Below, piece after piece: positions 1 to 6,677 of a DNA stretch of 18,970 nt. The notes under the pieces were generated by a model, which did no database searches, had not been told where the DNA came from, and saw only the letters and a program-made list of their open reading frames with translations. The stretch comes from an uncultured Oscillospiraceae bacterium (GTDB lineage Bacteria; Bacillota; Clostridia; Oscillospirales; Acutalibacteraceae). How positions within the stretch are numbered: position 1 is the first letter of the stretch; each line of letters begins with the position of its first letter. Both the position numbers and the translations under genes were made by a program. The stretch lies in the NCBI GenBank assembly GCA_900552925.1, contig USBH01000001.1, forward strand, positions 1 through 18,970, given 5' to 3'.

Positions 1-48
1 CGAGATTAGCTGCAGTCTCGTGGGCTCGGAGATGTGTATAAGAGACAG
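1..48 (+). other. Illumina Nextera adapter remnant (not genomic)
   Basis: Positions 30-48 end with the Tn5 mosaic end AGATGTGTATAAGAGACAG, and 15-48 match the Nextera read-2 adapter. Positions 1-6 (CGAGAT) match the 3' end of the P7 primer, and 7-14 (TAGCTGCA) sit where the 8-nt i7 index belongs. Genomic sequence begins at 49. Translating this stretch gives the artefactual peptide MGSEMCIRD, which should not be taken as a protein N-terminus. Confidence 0.97.
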
Positions 49-458
49 ATCTCGACACGCTGTACTGGCGCGACAACTGGCAGGCGGCCTCGAACGAGGA
101 GTTCGACCGCCTGCTGCAGGCCGAGCTGGAAAAGCCGCGCTGGATCCTCGACGGGAACATGAACCGCACGATCCTGCACAGGCTGCGGTACTGCGACACG
201 GTCATCTACATGGATTTCCCGCGGTGGGTCTGTGTGTGGGGCGCATTTTGGCGCGAGCTGACGAACCTCGGCCGGAGCCGGCCGGACATGGGCGGCTGCT
301 GCCCCGAGCGGATCAATCTGCCGTTTCTCAAAACCGTCTGGAATTTCAACAGAACGTACCGCACGCGGTATTACGCGATGCTACAGCAGGCCCCGGCGGT
401 GCGCGTGATCGTCCTGAAAAACCGGCGCGCCGTCCGGAAATTCCTGGATGCACACTAA
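49..458 (+). CDS. FlaR-like topology modulation protein (adenylate-kinase-like P-loop NTPase), 5'-truncated
   Basis: The frame is open from the first genomic bases (first full codon at 51) to a TAA at 456-458, giving about 135 residues of C-terminal sequence. It reads LDTLYWRDNW...WILDGNMNRT...CDTVIYMDFPRWVCVW...RPDMGGCCPE...FLKTVWNFNRTYR...VLKNRRAVRKFLD. This is the pattern of the 'DNA topology modulation protein FlaR' family, small P-loop NTPases related to adenylate kinase. The N-terminal Walker A segment lies beyond the contig edge, so nucleotide binding cannot be checked. The family name comes from old genetics and the biochemical role is poorly defined. An ATG at 159 is internal (it falls in the DGNMNRT motif) and should not be used as the start. 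The transglutaminase-like gene follows after 47 bp on the same strand. Confidence 0.85.
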
Positions 459-505
459 AAAATCACCACATACAACACTGGAAAATTCTGAAAGGCAGGG
501 ATATT

Positions 506-1282
506 TTGAAAACGGGATTTTGGGGAATCACCCCTACGCTCGACACATTGTTGGAGAATAGGATTTTTGCAAAAGGCACGGTTGACGCGGTAATACAAGA
601 CTGTGCCGTTGTTCTGGATAAAGAAACCCATTCTTTCCTATATCAACAACCGGATGTAAGTCGTTTTCGGTTTGATGCGTATATTCAGCAGCGGAAAATT
701 CTCGAAACCATAGCGAATTCGCTCGTTGATGACCAGATGGATGAAATGCAGAAAATTCATAAAGCGGCTTTCTTCACGTCGAAAATGGCAGAAATATATC
801 CCTTGCCGCACGAGGCAAACGAGCGAGCATATCCTTCGCCGGATGCTTATTTTTGGGGCGGAACGGAGGAAATGCTGATTGCCAAAGGGACAGACTGGTG
901 TGGTGAAGTGGCGCGTGTGTTTTGCGCTTTATCGCAGGCAATGCGAATCCCTTCGCGCATTGTATACACGTTTAGCGACACAGACGGCCATGTGTTGAAT
1001 GAATGCTTTGTCAATAATCAGTGGGTTTTGGTGGACTCCACAAACAATATTGTTTATTGGGCAAAAGATCGTTACTATAGTGCGTGGGATGTAATCGGTT
1101 CGCTTGCTGCGTTTGGGCAGATGTTTGGAAAAAATAAAGCATATTACTGTGCGCCGGAATTCTTTAAATATGTTGCTGTATCCGAGTACATGCTTGCGGA
1201 TGCCGAGAAATATAGCTATAGAATCGCGTTTTGCAATGATTATTACCGCAAAGCATTAAAAGATGCGTGGAATAATGCATGA
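506..1282 (+). CDS. Transglutaminase-like superfamily protein
   Basis: About 258 aa. The start is placed at TTG 506 because AGGCAGGG lies 5 nt upstream and there is no in-frame ATG between the previous stop and this point. A Cys-His-Asp triad of transglutaminase/protease-like domains is visible: C132 in DWCGEVARVF, H162 in DGHVLNE and D177 in WVLVDSTNN, with the expected spacing and the flanking 'GIPSR'-like strand (MRIPSRIVY). Residues 1-110 are mostly helical with no clear signal peptide or membrane segment, so the protein is probably cytoplasmic. Family members can be peptidases, peptide N-glycanases or inactive, and the substrate is unknown. Base composition is clearly lower in GC than the surrounding genes, with many AT-ending codons (ATA, TAT, AAA, TTT), which suggests acquisition by transfer. 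An in-frame open stretch running upstream into the adapter is out of frame with the preceding gene and is not real. Confidence 0.75.
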   Translation: MKTGFWGITPTLDTLLENRIFAKGTVDAVIQDCAVVLDKETHSFLYQQPDVSRFRFDAYIQQRKILETIANSLVDDQMDEMQKIHKAAFFTSKMAEIYPLPHEANERAYPSPDAYFWGGTEEMLIAKGTDWCGEVARVFCALSQAMRIPSRIVYTFSDTDGHVLNECFVNNQWVLVDSTNNIVYWAKDRYYSAWDVIGSLAAFGQMFGKNKAYYCAPEFFKYVAVSEYMLADAEKYSYRIAFCNDYYRKALKDAWNNA

Positions 1283-1319
1283 CAGCATCTTTGAAATCGC
1301 GAGGAAACAGAAACGCAAA

Positions 1320-1356
1320 GCGGGCAGCCTTCCGGGTGGGGAGGCTGCCCGCTTCT
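1320..1356. terminator. Bidirectional rho-independent terminator
   Basis: Perfect 11-bp stem GCGGGCAGCCT (1320-1330) / AGGCTGCCCGC (1342-1352) with an 11-nt loop. TTCTGCTTTT follows on the plus strand and CTTTGCGTTTCTG on the minus strand. It lies between the convergent transglutaminase-like gene and mscS and could stop both. Confidence 0.85.
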
Positions 1357-1391
1357 GCTTTTGTGTGTAATGAAGCTGGGTTTTGTATCAC

Positions 1392-2261
1392 TTACGACTG
1401 CACGTGCACGTCCATCTGCGGGAACGGGATCACAATGCCCTTTTCGTCGAAGGCGCGTTTCACGCCCTCGTTGATGTCGTAAAACACGTCCCAGTAGTCG
1501 TCCGGCGCGCACCAGGCGCGAAGCTGGAAATCGAGCGAGCTGGCGCTCTGCGCCTTCAGCCGCGCGGCGGGCGCCGGGTCCCGCAGGACCTTTTCGTGCG
1601 CGAGCGCCACCTGCAGGATCGTGTCTTTCACCATGTCGAGGTCGGAATCATAGGCGGCGGAAAACAGGATGTCGACGCGGCGCATCGTTTCGGCGCTGTA
1701 GTCGGTGATCGCTGTGTTGGTCAGCGTGCCGTTGGGCACGGTGATGCGCTTGTTGTCGGCCGTGACGACGACGGTGTACAGCACATTGATTTCCTTGACC
1801 GTGCCGGCAAGCTCCGTCGTCTCAATGTAGTCCCCGACGCGGAACGGGTGGAACAGCAAAATCATCACGCCGCCGGCCAGGTTCGAGACCGCGCCCTGAA
1901 AGGCGAGCGCGACCGCGACGCCGCCGGAGGTGAACAGTGCGAGGAACGAGGTGGTTTCCAGTCCGAGCACGCCGAGCAGGATCAGGATCAGCAGAATGTA
2001 CAGCGCGATCTTGGAGGCGCTCTCCGTAAACGTTGCAAGGCCGGGATCCATGCGGTCGTGGAGCTTGGAGTGCTTGAAGCGGCGCAGCAGGAATTTGATG
2101 AGCCGCGTGCCGACGAACAGCAGCACCAGTGCGAACAGGATGCGCACGGCGAGCTGAAAGGCCTGCTCGCCGAGCGATTGCAGCCAGCTTTGCAGCTCGC
2201 TTGCCGTGGGCAGCGCCTGTGCCGACGCGGATTCCGTCATCGAGATCAATAGCCGTGTCAT
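1392..2261 (-). CDS. mscS: Small-conductance mechanosensitive channel, MscS family
   Basis: 289 aa, close to the 286 aa of E. coli MscS. The start is the ATG at 2261, preceded on the minus strand by AAAGGAGG 5 nt away; the longer open frame upstream runs through dtd out of frame and is rejected. There are two N-terminal membrane segments (about 36-60 and 83-103). They are followed by the pore-lining helix and the signature GGVAVALAFQGAVSNLAGG then HPFRVGDYIE, which matches the conserved MscS TM3 and the start of the beta domain. The cytoplasmic part (about 145-285) has the usual VPNGTL motif that begins the mixed alpha/beta vestibule. Channels of this kind open under membrane tension and release solutes on hypo-osmotic shock. 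The gene is 11 bp downstream of dtd and probably co-transcribed with it. The end lies 40 bp from the shared terminator. Confidence 0.95.
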   Translation of the reverse strand: MTRLLISMTESASAQALPTASELQSWLQSLGEQAFQLAVRILFALVLLFVGTRLIKFLLRRFKHSKLHDRMDPGLATFTESASKIALYILLILILLGVLGLETTSFLALFTSGGVAVALAFQGAVSNLAGGVMILLFHPFRVGDYIETTELAGTVKEINVLYTVVVTADNKRITVPNGTLTNTAITDYSAETMRRVDILFSAAYDSDLDMVKDTILQVALAHEKVLRDPAPAARLKAQSASSLDFQLRAWCAPDDYWDVFYDINEGVKRAFDEKGIVIPFPQMDVHVQS

Positions 2262-2272
2262 GGGGGCCTCCT

Positions 2273-2728
2273 TTACTTGCCGATGCGCTCGGTGTCGATG
2301 ATGATGTTTACAGGCCCGTCGTTCTGCACGTCGACGTGCATGTGCGCGCCGAACTCGCCGGTGCACACCCGACCGACCGGCTGCTTTTCGACCTGCGAGA
2401 CGAAGTAGTCGTAGAGCCGCTTGGCTTCCTCGGGCGGGGCGGACCGGCTGAAATCCGGCCGGCGGCCGTGCTTCATGTCGGCGCTCAGCGTGATGTTCGA
2501 GACGATCAGCGCGTCGCCGCCGACGTCGATCAGCGAACGGTTCATCTTGTCGTTTTCGTCTTTGAAGATGCGCAGCTCGCAGACCTTCTGCGCGAGAAAA
2601 TCCGCCTGCCGCTCGGTGTCGCCCGTCATCGCACACATGAAGACGACGATGCCCGCGTCGATTTCGCGCGTTTCATTGCCGTCGATCGTGATGGAAGCGC
2701 CGTTGATGCGCTGGATAACTGCCCGCAT
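2273..2728 (-). CDS. dtd: D-aminoacyl-tRNA deacylase (DTD)
   Basis: 151 aa, a typical DTD length (E. coli 145). It starts MRAVIQRINGASITIDG, the family N-terminus, and continues with LRIFKDENDKMNRSL and HGRRPDFSRSAPPEEAKRLYDYF. DTD hydrolyses D-amino acids (and Gly from tRNA-Ala) off mischarged tRNA in the cytoplasm, with the substrate held by a Gly-cis-Pro motif, here G138-P139. Both signature motifs deviate: the usual SQxT is S77-N78-I79-T80 and the usual NxGPVT is N136-DGPV-N141. Serine, threonine and the Gly-Pro pair are kept, so activity is plausible but not assured. The RBS is AAGGAAGGA upstream of the ATG at 2728. It is the first gene of the dtd-mscS operon, transcribed from the promoter at 2764-2792. 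Confidence 0.93.
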   Translation of the reverse strand: MRAVIQRINGASITIDGNETREIDAGIVVFMCAMTGDTERQADFLAQKVCELRIFKDENDKMNRSLIDVGGDALIVSNITLSADMKHGRRPDFSRSAPPEEAKRLYDYFVSQVEKQPVGRVCTGEFGAHMHVDVQNDGPVNIIIDTERIGK

Positions 2729-2763
2729 GGGGATCCTTCCTTTGCTTTGTGGATTTGTTTCCG

Positions 2764-2792
2764 ATTATAACACGGATTCTCTCTTGCTTCAA
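2764..2792 (-). promoter_or_regulatory. Sigma-A promoter for dtd-mscS
   Basis: On the minus strand, TTGAAG (2787-2792), a 17-bp spacer and a perfect TATAAT (2764-2769). The expected start of transcription is near 2757, about 30 nt before the dtd start codon. Confidence 0.75.
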
Positions 2793-2812
2793 GCGCCTTT
2801 GTTTGCTATAAT
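2784..2812 (+). promoter_or_regulatory. Sigma-A promoter for the aldose epimerase gene
   Basis: TTGCTT (2784-2789), a 17-bp spacer and TATAAT (2807-2812). Its -35 box overlaps the -35 box of the divergent dtd promoter (shared bases 2787-2789). Confidence 0.75.
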
Positions 2813-2877
2813 AAATCTGTATAAGATTACGGGCGGACAGTCGGCAGCGGCGTCCGAAAGCAGAAAGGATAAGAGTT

Positions 2878-3756
2878 ATGCTGATCCACATACAAAATGA
2901 AAATGTTTCGGCCGAGATCAACACGCTCGGCGCCGAGCTCGTCTCCTTCAAGGGCGACGACGGCTTCGAGCACATCTGGCAGGGCGACCCGAAATACTGG
3001 GGCGGCCATGCGCCGGTCCTGTTCCCGATCGTCGGCGCGCTCCGGAACGGCCGCACGCGCATCAAGGGCGAGTGGTACGAGATGAACCGCCACGGCTTTG
3101 TGCGCCGCCGTGAATTCACGGTGGCCGAAAAGCGCGAGGACGCCGTTTCCCTGGTCATCGAAAGCGACGCGGAGACGAAGAAGCAGTATCCCTTCGACTT
3201 CCGGCTCACCGTTTCGTATGCGCTGGCAGGCAGCAGCATCACGACGGAATTCAAGGTGGAGAACACGGGCAGCGAGCCGCTGCCGTTCTGCGTGGGCGGC
3301 CACCCGGGCTTCAACCTGCCGATCGCCGAGGGCGAGGTGTTTGAGGATTACGACATCGTCTTTGAAAAGCCCGAAACGCAGAAGTGCCCTGAGATCGACC
3401 TCAAGGAGTGCCTGATCGACTTCGACAAGGTCACGTATACGCTCGACGACGAAAACGTCATTCCGCTGCAGCACAGCCTGTTCTACCGCGACGCGCTTGT
3501 GTTCAGCAACCTCGAGTCGACCTGCGTTTCGCTCAAGAGCCGCAAGAGCGGCCGCGGCGTGATGATGGAGTTCTCCGACTTCCCGATGCTCGGCATCTGG
3601 TCGGCGGCGAACGACGGCCCGTATGTCGCGCTGGAGCCGTGGACCGGCTGCGCGACGGCGGTCAGCGAGAGCGACGAATTCCTCGAGAAGCGCGGTATGC
3701 GCCAGCTGGAACCCGGCGCCGAGGCGGAGTACGCCTTCACGGTGTTCAGCATCTGA
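2878..3756 (+). CDS. Aldose 1-epimerase family protein (LacX-like)
   Basis: 292 aa starting at ATG 2878, with AGAAAGGAT about 9 nt upstream. The fold and catalytic pattern of aldose 1-epimerases (mutarotases) can be read: H72 in MNRHGFVRRREF, H142 in VGGHPGFNLP and E253 in ALEPWTG, the expected two histidines and general-base glutamate. The opening (LGAELVSFK), HAPVLFPIVGALRNG and the short overall length fit the LacX-like branch rather than classical GalM (about 345 aa). The protein is cytoplasmic with no signal peptide. The likely reaction is interconversion of alpha and beta anomers of a sugar; which sugar is unknown, as no sugar kinase, transporter or regulator adjoins. It is transcribed alone, divergently from dtd-mscS, and ends at the hairpin at 3876-3911. 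Confidence 0.9.
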   Translation: MLIHIQNENVSAEINTLGAELVSFKGDDGFEHIWQGDPKYWGGHAPVLFPIVGALRNGRTRIKGEWYEMNRHGFVRRREFTVAEKREDAVSLVIESDAETKKQYPFDFRLTVSYALAGSSITTEFKVENTGSEPLPFCVGGHPGFNLPIAEGEVFEDYDIVFEKPETQKCPEIDLKECLIDFDKVTYTLDDENVIPLQHSLFYRDALVFSNLESTCVSLKSRKSGRGVMMEFSDFPMLGIWSAANDGPYVALEPWTGCATAVSESDEFLEKRGMRQLEPGAEAEYAFTVFSI

Positions 3757-3875
3757 GGCGGCGCACCGCGTAAAATGACAGACCTGCGCGGGTGCTGCGC
3801 CGGGCGGGACAAGCGTTTCTCTGCGACGCGTTTTGTCCCCAGCGCAAACAGATTAAGATATACCGCAGCAATGCA

Positions 3876-3919
3876 CGAAGGCGATACCATCATCAGGCGG
3901 TATCGCCTTCGCCTGCTTT
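3876..3919 (+). terminator. Rho-independent terminator after the aldose epimerase gene
   Basis: Perfect 13-bp stem, CGAAGGCGATACC (3876-3888) with GGTATCGCCTTCG (3899-3911) and a 10-nt loop, followed by CCTGCTTTTT. It is 120 bp downstream of the stop codon. Confidence 0.75.
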
Positions 3920-4033
3920 TTGGCGGCGTTCATCGATCGCGTCCTGTTTGGGGGGGCGGTGGAACATCCGCTTTTCTTCTAAATAAGCAAAGCGCTGCGG
4001 TTCGGTGTAGGCGGGGGAGGGAGTGGAATACGT

Positions 4034-4537
4034 ATGCCATTTATAAATATTGAACAGCCGGAGATCATCGAGATCGAACAGGGGCTGCGGCTGAAAAAAT
4101 TTGACGGTGATTTTGAAAAAATGATCGAGGGGTATCGCGACCCCGTTGTATATCAAAACTCAGAGGGGATTTTTGATGAAGACAAGATCCCCGACGAGGC
4201 GTATATTCGCGGCATGTGCGAATACCTCGAGCGCGCCGGAGAATTCTATTTCATTCAGGTCTTTGAAAGCGGCGGATATATATCGGTTGGCGATGTGACG
4301 GTCAGGCCGGAAAATCCGCCGATTGCGATTTGGCAGGCGAAATACCGCGGCGTCGGCATCGGTTCAAAAGTCATGAAGGCGGTCATCCGCCGCCTGTCGG
4401 CGCTCGGCTACAGGAAAATCACGGGAACATCCATTTTCAAATGGAATGCCGCATCTCAAAAAATGCACGAAAACCTCGGGTTCCGCCGTGTCGGGGAGAC
4501 GGAAGACGAATACATTTATGAATTGGAATGGGATTGA
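4034..4537 (+). CDS. GNAT family N-acetyltransferase
   Basis: 167 aa. The start ATG at 4034 has a G-rich Shine-Dalgarno-like stretch (GGGAGGGAGTGGA) just upstream. The GNAT core is recognisable: the acetyl-CoA pyrophosphate loop R105-G-V-G-I-G110 (the R/Q-x-x-G-x-G/A pattern) followed by a helix SKVMKAVIRRLSALG. The C-terminal NAASQKMHENLGFRRVGE segment is typical of the family, and a beta strand before the loop (ISVGDVTVRP) fits motif D/A. Such enzymes transfer acetyl from acetyl-CoA to an amine on a protein, antibiotic or small molecule; the acceptor cannot be read from the sequence. The protein is soluble and cytoplasmic. The first half is somewhat AT-richer than its neighbours. It stands alone, and the strong terminator at 4662-4737 separates it from the ABC operon. 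Confidence 0.88.
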   Translation: MPFINIEQPEIIEIEQGLRLKKFDGDFEKMIEGYRDPVVYQNSEGIFDEDKIPDEAYIRGMCEYLERAGEFYFIQVFESGGYISVGDVTVRPENPPIAIWQAKYRGVGIGSKVMKAVIRRLSALGYRKITGTSIFKWNAASQKMHENLGFRRVGETEDEYIYELEWD

Positions 4538-4661
4538 TCCCGGACGAACCGTTGCGATCGATATTCAGCGCAGAGTACCGTGAAAGTCGGTTGAAGCCGA
4601 CCGGCGAGCGGCTTCAGGGGAATACATGCGGAGGGGCCCTTTTCGAAAACGGCTTGTCTTT

Positions 4662-4737
4662 GCCCCACAGTTTCCTGATTAAAGTATGTCTTTTTACAGA
4701 GGACATGTCTGCTACAGGAGGACTGTGGGGCTTTTTT
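4662..4737 (+). terminator. Large branched rho-independent terminator
   Basis: The left arm GCCCCACAGTTTCCTG (4662-4677) pairs with CAGGAGGACTGTGGGGC (4715-4731), with one bulged G and a T-G wobble, and six T residues follow (4732-4737). The 37-nt loop contains a smaller pairing ATGTC (4686-4690) / GACAT (4702-4706). It ends the GNAT transcript, and may act as an attenuator if transcription continues into the ABC genes. Confidence 0.85.
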
Positions 4738-4804
4738 ATGCATTTTGAAGTTTTGTGCGGCCTAAGTTTGTAAGTTTTTACAGCGGGAAAACTGCGAAAA
4801 AGGC

Positions 4805-4832
4805 TTCCATTTTGCAACAATCTCGCTATAAT
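4805..4832 (+). promoter_or_regulatory. Probable promoter of the ABC exporter operon
   Basis: Perfect TATAAT at 4827-4832 with a weak -35 candidate TTCCAT (4805-4810, 16-bp spacer), in an AT-rich stretch just past the terminator. The start of transcription would be near 4839, giving a 5' leader of about 70 nt. Confidence 0.55.
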
Positions 4833-4846
4833 ATACAGGAACTTAA

Positions 4847-4870
4847 AATCCGGTCTGAACAGGCCGGATT
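4847..4870 (+). promoter_or_regulatory. Inverted repeat in the 5' leader of the ABC operon
   Basis: AATCCGGTCT (4847-4856) pairs with AGGCCGGATT (4861-4870): 10 bp with one G-U pair and a GAAC loop, starting about 8 nt after the predicted transcription start. No U-tract follows, so it is not a terminator. It may stabilise the mRNA or be an operator for a repressor; the sequence does not decide which. Confidence 0.5.
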
Positions 4871-4910
4871 GCACAACCGAGTTTGTATTGGAAAGGAAGG
4901 TCCTTACGCA

Positions 4911-6677
4911 ATGTTCCAGATGAAATGGGTTTGGAAAAACCTGGAGGGGTGCCGAAAGCGATACGTTTTCGCGCTCTGCTCCACCGTGCTCATCTCCATG
5001 ATGGCGCTCGTCAACTCTCTGCTGACCGCACAGATCATGGACACCGTCTTTACGCCGGTGCAGCAGGGCGGCAGCGTAACGCCGGCGCTTTGGAGCCACC
5101 TGGTGTTCCTCGTCTCGCTGCTGATCGGCTTCACGTTGTTCCGCACCTCGTTCAACTACCTCTCGATCATTACATACGAAACCTGCTCGCAGAAGCTGCT
5201 CTTCAAGCTGCGCCGCGAGCTTTACGCCAACATGCAGGCGCAGGACGCCAGCTTCTTCTCGAAGAACCGCACCGGCGACCTGATGACGCGCCTGACCGGC
5301 GACCTCGACATGGTGCGCCACACGGTCTGCTACGTCGTGCGCATGCTGATCGACTGCGTCGTGCTGTTCCTGACGACGACGATCACATTCCTCGCGGTGG
5401 ACTGGCTGTTTGCGCTTTCGATGCTCGCCGTCACGCCGATCATCTTCATCCTGACGAAGGCGTTCGCGAAGCGCGTGCATCCGCTGTACGTCGACCTGCG
5501 CGAGCGGCTCTCCCGCCTGAATACGGCGGCGCAGGAGAATATCTCGGGCAACCGCGTCGTCAAGGCGTTCGCGCGCGAGGATTACGAGATCGAACGCTTC
5601 GATGAGAAGAACAGGGACTACAAGGAGGCGAACCTCAAGGCTTCGCTGCTGTGGCTCAAGTTCTCGCCGTATATCGACGGCCTTTCGCAGGCGCTTTCGA
5701 TCGCGGTCCTGCTGGTCGGCGGCACGTTCCTGATCATCGGCCGCATCTCGGTCGGCACGTTCGCGCTGTTCAATTCGCTTTGCTGGACGCTGACCAACCC
5801 GATGCGCACGCTCGGCATGCTCATCAACGACCTGCAGCGTTTCTTCGCCTCGGCTTCGAAGGTCATCGAGCTGTACTACGCCCGTTCCACGATCGTCACG
5901 CGCGCCGACGCCGTGAAGAAAGAGGGACGCATGGCGGGCGCCGTTTCCTTCGACCACGTGAACCTCAAGCTCAACGGCGCCGAGGTGCTCCACGACATCA
6001 ACCTCGACATCAAGCCCGGCGAAACCATCGCGATCATGGGCCCGACCGGCGCGGGCAAGACCTCGCTCATCAGCCTGATCCCGCGCTTTTCGGACGTTTC
6101 CGCCGGAAAGCTCTGCATCGACGGCGTGCCCGTCGGCATGTACGACCTGCGCGAGCTGCGCGGCTCCATCGGCATCGCGACGCAGGACGTGTTCCTGTTC
6201 TCCGACTCGGTGGACGGCAACATCGCTTACGGCAACCCCGACCTGTCCGAGGAGGACGTGCAGCGCTTTGCAAAGATCGCCTGCGTCGATTTTGCCGGCA
6301 AGCTGCCCGAGGGCTTTGACACGGTCATCGGCGAGCGCGGCACCGGCCTTTCGGGCGGCCAGAAGCAGCGCATCGCGCTGGCGCGCGCGCTCGCGGTCCG
6401 GCCGTCGATCCTGATTCTCGACGACACGACCTCCGCGGTCGATATGGAAACCGAAAAATACATTCAGGAGCAGCTTGCGAACCTCGATTTCGCCTGCACG
6501 AAGATCATCGTCGCGCAGCGCATCTCGACCACGAAGCGCGCCGACCGCATCGTGATCCTCGACAAGGGCCGCGTCGCCGACGTCGGCACGCACGAGGAGC
6601 TGATCGCGCGGCCGGGCTACTACCGCGAGGTTTACGAGCTCCAGAACGGCATCACAGGGGAAGGGGGTGTCGCGTAA
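4911..6677 (+). CDS. Heterodimeric ABC exporter subunit with degenerate ATP site (BmrC/TM287-like)
   Basis: 588 aa, an ABC half-transporter with an N-terminal six-helix membrane domain (about 20-310) and a C-terminal ATPase domain (about 345-588). The start is ATG 4911, with AAAGGAAGG upstream. ATPase motifs: Walker A GPTGAGKT (377-384), signature LSGGQ (480-484), Walker B ILILD504 followed by D505 where the catalytic Glu normally stands, and Q536 replacing the switch His (VAQRIST). This combination of a normal signature with Asp and Gln in place of Glu and His is the pattern of the non-catalytic partner in heterodimeric exporters such as TM287, BmrC and LmrC. It overlaps the next gene by one base (TAATG), so the two chains are probably made in equal amounts. 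The likely role is ATP-driven efflux of drugs or lipophilic compounds; the substrate is not determinable. Confidence 0.93.
   Translation: MFQMKWVWKNLEGCRKRYVFALCSTVLISMMALVNSLLTAQIMDTVFTPVQQGGSVTPALWSHLVFLVSLLIGFTLFRTSFNYLSIITYETCSQKLLFKLRRELYANMQAQDASFFSKNRTGDLMTRLTGDLDMVRHTVCYVVRMLIDCVVLFLTTTITFLAVDWLFALSMLAVTPIIFILTKAFAKRVHPLYVDLRERLSRLNTAAQENISGNRVVKAFAREDYEIERFDEKNRDYKEANLKASLLWLKFSPYIDGLSQALSIAVLLVGGTFLIIGRISVGTFALFNSLCWTLTNPMRTLGMLINDLQRFFASASKVIELYYARSTIVTRADAVKKEGRMAGAVSFDHVNLKLNGAEVLHDINLDIKPGETIAIMGPTGAGKTSLISLIPRFSDVSAGKLCIDGVPVGMYDLRELRGSIGIATQDVFLFSDSVDGNIAYGNPDLSEEDVQRFAKIACVDFAGKLPEGFDTVIGERGTGLSGGQKQRIALARALAVRPSILILDDTTSAVDMETEKYIQEQLANLDFACTKIIVAQRISTTKRADRIVILDKGRVADVGTHEELIARPGYYREVYELQNGITGEGGVA

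Larger units (their letters stand above)
4538..4910 (+). other. Non-coding interval between the GNAT gene and the ABC exporter operon
   Basis: This 373-bp gap holds, in order: an 8-bp hairpin TGAAGCCG/CGGCTTCA (4592-4616) without a U-tract; the large terminator at 4662-4737; an AT-rich promoter stretch (4805-4832); and a stable 5'-UTR hairpin (4847-4870). A 22-codon open frame (4705-4773) overlaps the terminator. No convincing protein gene is seen. Confidence 0.7.

Noticed and set aside
20..505. Open frame starting in the adapter and running in frame into the transglutaminase-like gene
   Set aside because: It begins in adapter sequence and its first part is a shifted reading of the FlaR-like gene. 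The real gene starts at TTG 506.
2262..2636. Upstream extension of the mscS frame through dtd
   Set aside because: It is an out-of-phase shadow of dtd, while a strong ribosome site directly precedes ATG 2261.
3893..4156. 87-codon minus-strand frame over the GNAT 5' region
   Set aside because: Its last part (from about 4020 down to 3893) reads like plausible coding sequence and could be a gene remnant. It has no ribosome site or family match, overlaps the GNAT gene, and ends in the epimerase terminator hairpin.
4538..4661. Possible small structural RNA (6S, SRP or riboswitch) after the GNAT gene
   Set aside because: Only a simple 8-bp hairpin is visible; none of the conserved sequence elements of those RNAs could be found.
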